64,000 bases of DNA from Hygrocybe punicea (taxonomy: Eukaryota > Basidiomycota > Agaricomycetes > Agaricales > Hygrophoraceae): positions 1,922,001 through 1,986,000 of the forward strand of contig OY744464.1 of assembly GCA_963556145.1 (NCBI GenBank), given 5' to 3'. Numbering within the stretch: position 1 is the first letter of the stretch; the number at the start of each line of letters is the position of its first letter. Of this stretch, positions 56,961 through 64,000 are shown piece by piece. The notes below the pieces were generated by a model. It made no database searches and was not told the origin of the DNA. It was given only the letters and a program-made list of their open reading frames with translations. The position numbers were made by a program, and so were the translations under genes.

Positions 56961-58110
56961 TCCACCACTCTTACTGGGCAAGATCCACCAAAAGGGCCCC
57001 TACAAATACTATGAGGTTATTTCACAAGTCAATGTTATAATACCAAAGATCACCTGTTGTGATTGGGTCGTAATCTGCTGCACAGATCATAGATAGTATC
57101 CCAGATTTGACCCTGTAGGAGTTTGAAATTTATGTTATGTCTGGGTCTGTGTTTTATCCTAAACCACCAATGAAAATTTTTACCAAATCCTAAATTAGAA
57201 AGTAGGTTTCCCATGCATACTTTGCACAAATGGTTGTCATTCCTCTTGGTCAATCTGGGCTTGCTGTGAAGTCAGATTCCCTTGGTGATAGGGTTAGGGT
57301 GTTCCGACCAGAACACCCTAACCCTACACAAGTCGGTGATCCCAAGAAGAAGATTACCGGAAATGGAAAGGTCATTGATAATTAGTCAGCCTCAGGCATG
57401 CATAATGGCTATTGTAGGTGTCAGAGGGGGTGGCAGTTCCTGGGTGGTATTGGATGGCGGGGACTCCAGTAAGTGAACACGAGCATTCACTCAGCATTGT
57501 GGACAGTGAGCAGCGATTGTGATAGGGATTAGTAATCAATCTGAGTGTGAAAATACATTGCTGAGCTTACAAATCTAGTCTAGGATGCTGTTTATGCCTA
57601 GGAGGGGGACCAACCCCCTTCCTAGAAACGAGGTTTGGGAGGGGGGTTGAATTTCACATGGACCCTTGATGGACCAAAGCCATGGCTTGGCTTGTCGGCA
57701 TAACCATTTATATTTAGAAATTATGTTTAGGACCCATCCTAAATGCGACGGATTCGCACCCATTGAAGAATTTCTCAGAAAATCTGAGAGAGTAGCATTT
57801 ATAAGCTCTGTCTTGATGATGCTGGCCAACTCACAATGGATTGTAGGTTTGAATGTTGACTAGTGCATAACCCATAAAACATCCTGAGATTGAGGACATT
57901 TCAATGGTTTTTTGGCCAATTATGTTTGCAATCTGATTTCAATGCACTGCCATCCAAGATACTTAGCAAAAAATGACTATATTGCCTTAATGGCTGGGTT
58001 TAAGGAGAGTGCCAGCCAGGGAATGAATTAGGATGCCTACATATAGTCAAACTCAGATGATAGAAGAGAAAAAGGAGGATCATGTAATAGAACGAACAAA
58101 TCGGCGGCGC
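56961..58110. other. Gene-free spacer with a telomere-motif hairpin
   Basis: Nothing coding is supported. At 57289-57326 two 16-base arms (TAGGGTTAGGGTGTTC and its complement) flank the 6-base spacer CGACCA. The arms contain the telomere-type unit TTAGGG. No CTRR-type Helitron end follows. Confidence 0.5.
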
Positions 58111-58118
58111 CTCGGGAC

Positions 58119-59091
58119 TTACCGTTCCGACGTAATCTTTGAATATATATTTACCCTAACAAAGTACTCGTGAAAACAACCGTCTTTAGTCAATTCCGGA
58201 TGGAACATGAGGAGATGCCATCCCTGACGCAGCGCGAGAACATCTTTTGCACCTGATTCTTCGGAAGTCCGACGGAGGCGGAGAGGGCAAACGAGCAATC
58301 ACTTGCACGGAGGGATCTCCTGCAGATGCCGTAAAATCAACGATAACCTGATGCTTGCACCTGTATCTGAGCGGAAATATCGGGGTGAGTGAAGAGGGGG
58401 GATAATGAGCTCACGGGAGCGCGGATGAAGATGCCCGTGAATGGCTGATCGGGATTGCGGAGAACGTCTACATAAAGGTCGGCCTCGAAGGACTCAACCT
58501 GTGCACACATGTCAATGAGGCATTGGAGAAGGCGGAAATACCGGTGAAGAAAACATTCCTGGGATCCCCAAGCATTCCGTGCGATTGTGATCGACATCCC
58601 ACCCAACAGCTCCTGGCCGCCCTTCTTTGCACCGTCCACCACCTGCGCAAGGAGAATTGCGCCAGCACCATACAGGTTTCTTCTGCAAGAACTTGCGAAG
58701 AGGGTCGAGCAGCCCAGGCCCCAGAGAGGCACGCTAAGAAAGCGATGGTCGTCGATTCGTAATCAGTCAACGGTTTTGAGTGCAGTAATCTTCTGGTGCT
58801 GCTTCATGCAGACAACGCGCACCTCCACCAGGGATAATGAGTGCATCACATAATTCCAATTCGTCAACGGTGCGCACGAGGACGACGACGACCTTTATCG
58901 GAAGAGAAATTCTTTCGAGGGCTGTCTGATGCTCGGCGAAAGCGCCTTGCAGAGCTGGGCCATGTTGTAGCTTCGGTGAGTGCGCTGTAGTACAAAAAAA
59001 TCTTGGCAGAGGATTCACCTAAAATGCCAACCGTGATGCTGTTCCTCGATGATATTGCTGCTACCGGTATTACGTCTTGAGCCTGTCCCAT
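58119..59091 (-). pseudogene. PdxT/SNO-type glutaminase of pyridoxal phosphate synthase, broken
   Basis: From the start at 59091: NSITVGIL, then after an intron ALQGAFAEHQTALERISLPI, VRTVDELELCDALIIPGG, TTIAFLACLSG, AILLAQVVDGAKKGGQELLG, GMSITIARNAWGSQ, VESFEADLYVDVLRNPDQPF, TGIFIRAPV, and a C-terminus with LRQGWHLLMFHPELTKDGCF. These are the ordered motifs of the class I glutamine amidotransferase that feeds ammonia to PdxS/SNZ in vitamin B6 synthesis. The His-x-Glu pair (FHPELT) is kept. The nucleophile elbow (normally G-T-C-A-G) is missing: after KKPVW only one base precedes the AGAILL frame, i.e. eight bases are lost with the cysteine. One extra G near 58710 and irregular splice borders are further lesions. 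As read, it cannot be active. Confidence 0.78.
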
Positions 59092-59639
59092 GCAGAAGTT
59101 GAATATTGAATTGCTGGGTTTTATAATAAACGATGCTGCTCACTCCATTCGCGTCTTCCTTAATGTTGCATTTATGTAGTGCATGTTTTCCAGGCCGAGA
59201 GAATAGTGAGCTGAGGATCGGCACTGGATATTCGAATGAAGGGAAGCGACTGAACGGAGGGCAGTTCCTCTTGGCCCCGTCTCCGGAAAGGTTCGACGTT
59301 GGCTGAGATCGAGGACAGGGGGACCTCTGGTAGAGTGTCCTTGCATTAGCGTGGATATTTTGTGGTGGAGAATGGACCTACCTGCATTCCATCTTCGGGA
59401 AAAAAATGGAGACACCCGGGCCATTTACGATGTTCACGACGTCTCAGTCGTTTTTTTGCCCAGATCGAGGTGTACCAGACTCATGCTTACTTGCGATTCT
59501 CCTTTGAGGACGGCCTCGCAAAATATCTAACACTCGTACAAGAGCATGCTGCAGTACGATCTTCCCAGCAAGCATATTCTCAAACAACCCACTAATAGTA
59601 GATTCACCTGCAGCGTTCCATCGAGCCTCAGTTCACTCC
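59092..59639. other. Spacer with unassigned short frames
   Basis: Frames at 59140-59424 (minus) and 59362-59595 (plus) show no family motif. The second might belong to the decayed dehydrogenase that follows, but no nucleotide-binding glycine motif could be read. Confidence 0.3.
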
Positions 59640-60050
59640 CTGAGTATCCTTGGCGTCAATGTCAGACTCACTAATCTGAGACTATTCTATGTCAAGGCCC
59701 GTGACAAGTTCGGAGGGTGGCCGAGGGCACGAGGGCCGATAGATTGTATGGTGTCCGCAGCTGGCATTAGCGACAACATTGACCTGCCATTATGTCAGTA
59801 AAAAAAAAATCGATGGAGGCATACCGGCAAAGACTGGCAGCTGTTTTAGGGAGATCTGTGGCGATGAGCAAATTGTCAACTCCGCCAGGCCTTATAACAG
59901 GCATTATACATTTTCCTGGAGTGGCCTTGACTCGGAAGTACTGGTGAGTGATTTATTGATAACATCCAATACTCACCGTAATTCAACGCTGTTTAGGTCA
60001 GTATCAATTATGCTGTTCTAAAGTCGGAAAGACCTTGTGGAAACACAAAC
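59640..60050 (+). pseudogene. Short-chain dehydrogenase/reductase remnant
   Basis: A run reading LTNLRLFYVKARDKFGG, then GPIDCMVSAAGISDNIDL (about 59715-59787), has the form of the SDR segment that ends in the N-A-A-G-I type motif. Further on, with frame changes, IVNSA plus GLITGIIHFPGVAL (about 59872-59932) and VSINYAVLKS (about 59997-60026) resemble the catalytic Ser and the N-Y-A-V-x-K region around the Tyr/Lys pair. No intact frame links them and the cofactor-binding N-terminus was not found. Only a broad SDR assignment is possible. Confidence 0.4.
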
Positions 60051-60227
60051 ACACCAGACATGACCAGTGAAAATGGAGCAGCAGGGAACACTTCAGATGA
60101 TATACGGAACCAGATGGAATGTTCCCTACAACGTTCGGTGACACTCGTCTTTTGGCACAAAGTTGGTCGCCATGCCATCCTTATGACCCGTAAATTCTCT
60201 AATTCACTCTTGTGAATTTGGATATAG

Positions 60228-61358
60228 CCCCGATGTGAGCCTCTTCGGCTTCATCACACCGTCTCGACATTCCCGTACTTTCAACTCTCGACCCTCACAG
60301 CCCTTCAAGCCGAACTGGGCCTTTCCTTGACTTCTTATGTCGACTCGTACAACTCCCAGACGGGATATTGGGAGCAGCACTTGATCACCACAGTACGCAT
60401 CGTGCAGCAAGAACAGAGATTGTTGTACAGGATGAGGAAAAGTTTGTTGGAGGGATTGACCCAAGATGACTGTCCGAGTTTGACAGAGGAACTGGAAATG
60501 CAGCAGCCAAAGGTCTCTTCCAACGCACCAATCGCACCCACCGCACCCTTGAAACGCACTGCTCCTGAACCAATGGCCCCGGCGAGCAAATACTTCATCA
60601 CCGACGGTTACCGGACAGAACAGCCCAGAATCGCCCTCCCTGTCAACCACTCCTACCCTCAAAATCGCTCAGCCCGAGACGAGGCCCCGTCAGTCACTCT
60701 AGCAGCCAATCCACCTCCAATATCCACACCCTCACCAACATCATCCCCGCCCAGGCTCTCACCGTATGTCCCCACCGCGCCTCCCAACACGGACTCCGCA
60801 GACAACGTCTTCCCAGCATTCCCAGCACACCTTTCAGCGCCCCACGACCACTCGCCGCTACTCATTCCCCACCACCCTCACCCTCCCTTCAAGCGCTGGC
60901 CAAACGACTACGCAGTCTCCGAGATCGCCACCGGATTTCGGGTGATGGACGTCCTGATGGCGCGGACGCCGACGATGAAGAACCCCACCGCGTTCGAGCT
61001 CGTGTTCGGGTCCCGCTACGTCAAGTCGACCGTATGTCGGCACAGAGCAGTGTGGAGGAAGGCCCCGCTTGATATCATTGACAAGTTCGTGGCAATGGGC
61101 TCTGTCGAATCTGCGGTTTGGGGCGAATTCGTACGGCAGGTGGAGGAACGGCCACCAGGGAAGATATTTAAGAATCAGACACAGCTAATTGGACAGCAGC
61201 AGCTGTATGGTCCGCTTCACGAGTCGCAGCCCATTTCGGCTAGAGGACCTCCTTCGGCAGGAGAGGAAGAGGTGGCGGGACACGCGGTCATTGAGACATC
61301 GCATCAAGGTTTGCCGATTAATATTAACAAGACCTTTGTTACTAATCTCGTGGCCTAG
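60228..61358 (+). CDS. Conserved-looking basidiomycete protein of unknown function
   Basis: The frame is open from 60228 to a TAG at 61356-61358, but no ATG is suitably placed upstream, so a further 5' exon is likely. The N-terminal part is helical (YWEQHLITTVRIVQQEQRLL). A Pro/Ser/Thr-rich linker of about 120 residues follows. The C-terminal block looks conserved and ordered: RWPNDYAVSEIATGFRVMDV, TAFELVFGSRYVKSTVCRHR, and AVWGEFVRQVEERPPG. The linker plus a compact C-terminal module suggests a regulatory or nucleic-acid-associated protein, but no named domain was recognised. It is convergent with the SAMHD1-like gene, 328 bases apart. The high GC content of this part contrasts with the AT-rich spacers to the left. 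Confidence 0.6.
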   Translation, partial: PRCEPLRLHHTVSTFPYFQLSTLTALQAELGLSLTSYVDSYNSQTGYWEQHLITTVRIVQQEQRLLYRMRKSLLEGLTQDDCPSLTEELEMQQPKVSSNAPIAPTAPLKRTAPEPMAPASKYFITDGYRTEQPRIALPVNHSYPQNRSARDEAPSVTLAANPPPISTPSPTSSPPRLSPYVPTAPPNTDSADNVFPAFPAHLSAPHDHSPLLIPHHPHPPFKRWPNDYAVSEIATGFRVMDVLMARTPTMKNPTAFELVFGSRYVKSTVCRHRAVWRKAPLDIIDKFVAMGSVESAVWGEFVRQVEERPPGKIFKNQTQLIGQQQLYGPLHESQPISARGPPSAGEEEVAGHAVIETSHQGLPININKTFVTNLVA

Positions 61359-61686
61359 TACCAAACGCAGCGCCGATCTCCGCGCCCGGGACGCAAAATG
61401 GTTTGAATGAAGATGTTGCTTGTACAACCGAGTCACTGATACAAGTCCTTGTAGGACACCTGAACGAGTATGATACAGCATTCGCCGCCTGATTCACGCT
61501 TGATATTCCCTACATGTAGAACACTTGCCATTCCAACAATTTCAACATCTCGAACGTTTATTATGAATGCTATACGTTAGAATATCTCGTAACTATCATA
61601 TGTACCACAAGCAAATAACAATCATCTTTGTACAGCAGGTCAGAACAGTGCAATGCGACGTATGATCAAGCAGTCCGTATCGGAAC
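61359..61686. other. 3' intergenic gap between convergent genes
   Basis: This is untranslated or intergenic sequence. No terminator motif or RNA gene was identified. Confidence 0.4.
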
Positions 61687-64000
61687 TCAAAACCTCTTCT
61701 TCCTGGGCGGAGACTCGTCACTTGGAAAAGCATCTCTCTGCCTCTTACTGTTCCTATGCCTGTGTGTCGGACTCCGCGGCGAGAAATCGGTGGCTACAGT
61801 AGTGAAAGCGTTATTCGAGAACGCTTTGCTGTTTGGTGTCGCGGAGCTGGTCCCGAGGAGGGTATAACTCGGATTCCGCAAAGGCGATCGCGGCGTAGAC
61901 GGCGCTTCCGTTGCGGGTGGGGTGATGGCTATGGACTCGGAACTTCGTGGTTCCGGTTCGGGGGAAATGTTCTCCGGAATTGTCTGCAGGACTGCGCGAT
62001 AGCCCGCCTGGATGATGCCGAAATAGCTGGAGTGTGTATTCGGCGAGTTCAGAGGCGAAATGACGGGGAAATAATGCAAGATCTAAACATACCGAACATC
62101 TCTAGTATATACGCGAAGCAGAATCTCGCCGAAAGCAGCCGGCATCAGGAGTGAAATATCGCCCCTGCCAGCGGAGGCGCATCCTTTAAACCGAAGTAGC
62201 AAATGTTGGTCAGCGAGGCAAAAGAACATGAGAGTTGGACTCACTACCAGGATTATGTTTGGAGTAAAACTTGACAAAGTCCAAGGGATTCTTCTCTTTC
62301 ATGCCGTAATGCATTTCTGATAGATCGACAATGACATGCTTCGCGTCAAGACGGTCCACAGTCACGCGGTCCGCCTCATGGTCCGAGCTAGCATTCTTGA
62401 ATGTAGAGTCCATTGGCAGTAGTTTCGCAGCTTCTACGATCCGCTCCGGGGTGATAAACTCCTTGCACACCCCACGGTACTCCCAGCCAAAGACTTTGTA
62501 GTCAACGAGCTTGTATAGGTCCCGTGTGCGAATGCGGTCGAATATCGCACGGGATTCTGCCAATTCCTGCAACAAAAAAGGCATTAGGTATCACGGAGAG
62601 TGCGAGAGCATGAGGGGAATGCGCTGACGCTCGCGGGGTTAGTTTCAATTCTTGGCATGATGTCGTCCGTTAGATAGACATACTCTTCAGGTCGATCCAC
62701 TCGTCTCGCGATGTGTAGATAGGGCTCTGCGGCGAGGAGCGCATCAATGATCATGTATTCGATAGCTTTGGCTGTGACAAGTGTCATCAACATCTTGGAT
62801 CAGGCGGTAGCAGCGGAAATGGACTCACCGGTCTTGTGGTTATATATGCGCTTGTGCAAACTGAAGCGGGTGTAGAACAGTTCATAAATCTGATTTGCGT
62901 CCTTGATATCATAACAAATCTGGTCATCAATGACGCGAGCTGATTGAATCAGCCTTGAGGGTGTCAAGTGAATTGTTTTTTAAATGCAAGAATAACGAAA
63001 TTGAGATATAACTTACCTAGCGAGCGATAGGTTACCTTTTTCGCCGATTGCATGTGTGTCGCGTAAGATATAATCAAATCTACAACGAGACGAATGACCT
63101 ATGACACGAAGTCGAGGCGAGAATCAAAACATACTTGTCGACATCAATTCCGTTTCGGTTGTTGGACACAATCTCGAATAGGAAGGGTTTTTCTGGACGG
63201 CCGTGCCTTATTAAAGATACAACTTCATATTCAGCTGTCAACAAAGATATGAAACACATACACACAACGACCAGGGTCACCCGCTATTAAGGCCTTGATA
63301 AACGTCACATCATCATCGCTGATCTCGATGCCATTATCTTTCACAAGATAATCCAACATCATTTCTGATGCATCCTCGTGTCTCCACTTCTTGCCTTGTC
63401 TGTAAAATTGGATGGGTTCCTTGATGTGAAGAGGGTGGACAACCATCCTAACTCACAAAGCTTGTGGGATGAAGTGAGAGTCCCAGACATGACTCCATGG
63501 TCCATGTCCGAGATCATGGCATAAGCCAGCAAGTTCGACACATTCAATGTCGCGATCTGTGATATTAAGGTCGGGTTGGTTCTCTTGTAAGTGTTTGGCC
63601 ATAAGCCGGGCAAGGTATGCAACACCTTTGAGGGGGGGCAACGACGGCTTGAGAACTGACCTTCTGGAGTGAGACAGAATAAGATACTCACCGAGACAAT
63701 GTTCAAAACGGTTATGGGATGCTCCAGGCCATACATAATAAGATGTTCCCAATTGTTTAATGGCGCGCAACCGCTGAAATTGTCGCCTGACAGACGGCCG
63801 GAATAAGTAGCATTAGAGGGTAGAAATTTGGGTGGGAACCTACGTGTCTATAAACGAGTTGAGCCTTGAGCCAATCGGAACTACATATCAAAGATGTATG
63901 CGTGTTTCGTGTTTGCAGACCGTGTACAATGGCTCACTGTAGTCATGCACGGGGTCTTTCACAGAGCGCGTAGTGGTTCGCGAGAGAATCGGGTCTGGGT
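61687..64000 (-). CDS. SAMHD1-like dNTP triphosphohydrolase (HD domain), 5' end beyond window
   Basis: Spliced minus-strand gene. Read right to left: [16 protein letters not shown] near 63930-63990, then after introns [19 protein letters not shown], and [19 protein letters not shown] (about 63690-63750). Next come [20 protein letters not shown] with the HD pair (about 63485-63545), [14 protein letters not shown] leading to [16 protein letters not shown] with the distal Asp, then [37 protein letters not shown] and [15 protein letters not shown]. These are the metal-binding H...HD...D residues of SAMHD1, which hydrolyses dNTPs to nucleosides and triphosphate. No SAM domain is visible, but the N-terminus is off the window. 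The tail ends in basic clusters ([18 protein letters not shown]) like a nuclear localisation signal. The stop is at 61687. It appears intact. Confidence 0.9.

Noticed and set aside
57289..57340. 3' hairpin of a Helitron
   Set aside because: No CTRR end follows the hairpin at the usual distance.
1..64000. tRNA or rRNA genes
   Set aside because: No cloverleaf-like segment with A and B boxes or rRNA core sequence was noticed on reading; a dedicated scan would be decisive.

Overview
The window looks like a transposon-rich part of an Agaricomycete (mushroom-forming basidiomycete) genome. Short GT-AG introns of about 45-65 bases run through almost every gene. The transposon families are typical of this group: KDZ with a TET/JBP dioxygenase, Plavaka-type CACTA, Helitron, a DIRS/Ngaro-type tyrosine-recombinase retroelement, and small hAT derivatives. 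No prokaryotic gene organisation, rRNA or tRNA was found. All calls come from reading the sequence and from family knowledge; no searches were run.

Layout. 0-5 kb: a TET/JBP-like 2-oxoglutarate dioxygenase next to a nearly intact, intron-rich KDZ transposase. 5-13 kb: two different tandem arrays with the same 44-bp period, a decayed gene, two hAT-type non-autonomous elements with trinucleotide-repeat cores, and a long fold-back hairpin. 13-19 kb: an unknown gene broken by a hAT end, then a decayed Plavaka transposase. 19-29.5 kb: a Helitron Rep/helicase with a peptidase-like tail on the minus strand, damaged by point lesions. A hAT MITE has inserted beside it, and a second hAT element splits the neighbouring reading frame, with a clean 8-bp target duplication. 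30.5-32.5 kb: an intron-rich unknown gene with two lesions. 33.8-41.8 kb: a palindromic 81-bp array, a spliced intact gene with ATP-grasp-like motifs, an oppositely oriented unknown gene, a third partly decayed gene, and a relic of the same palindromic motif. 43.3-47.8 kb: the DIRS-type retroelement. 48.5-50.4 kb: a decayed transposase-like gene. 50.5-58.1 kb: AT-rich, gene-poor DNA with MITEs and a second copy of the first 44-bp repeat family. 58.1-64 kb: host-like genes, namely a broken PdxT/SNO glutaminase gene, a short-chain dehydrogenase remnant, a conserved unknown gene, and a SAMHD1-like dNTP triphosphohydrolase that runs off the right edge.

How it fits together. Most coding DNA here is mobile or derived from mobile elements. 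Several lesions are C-to-T or G-to-A changes, some at CpG, as expected from deamination of methylated DNA. The TET/JBP gene, of a family that oxidises 5-methylcytosine, sits among such elements. The three-gene unit between palindromic TGTTCGGTG-type repeats (33.8-41.8 kb) is the best candidate for an undescribed element. That it is mobile is inference; its ends and target duplication were not found.
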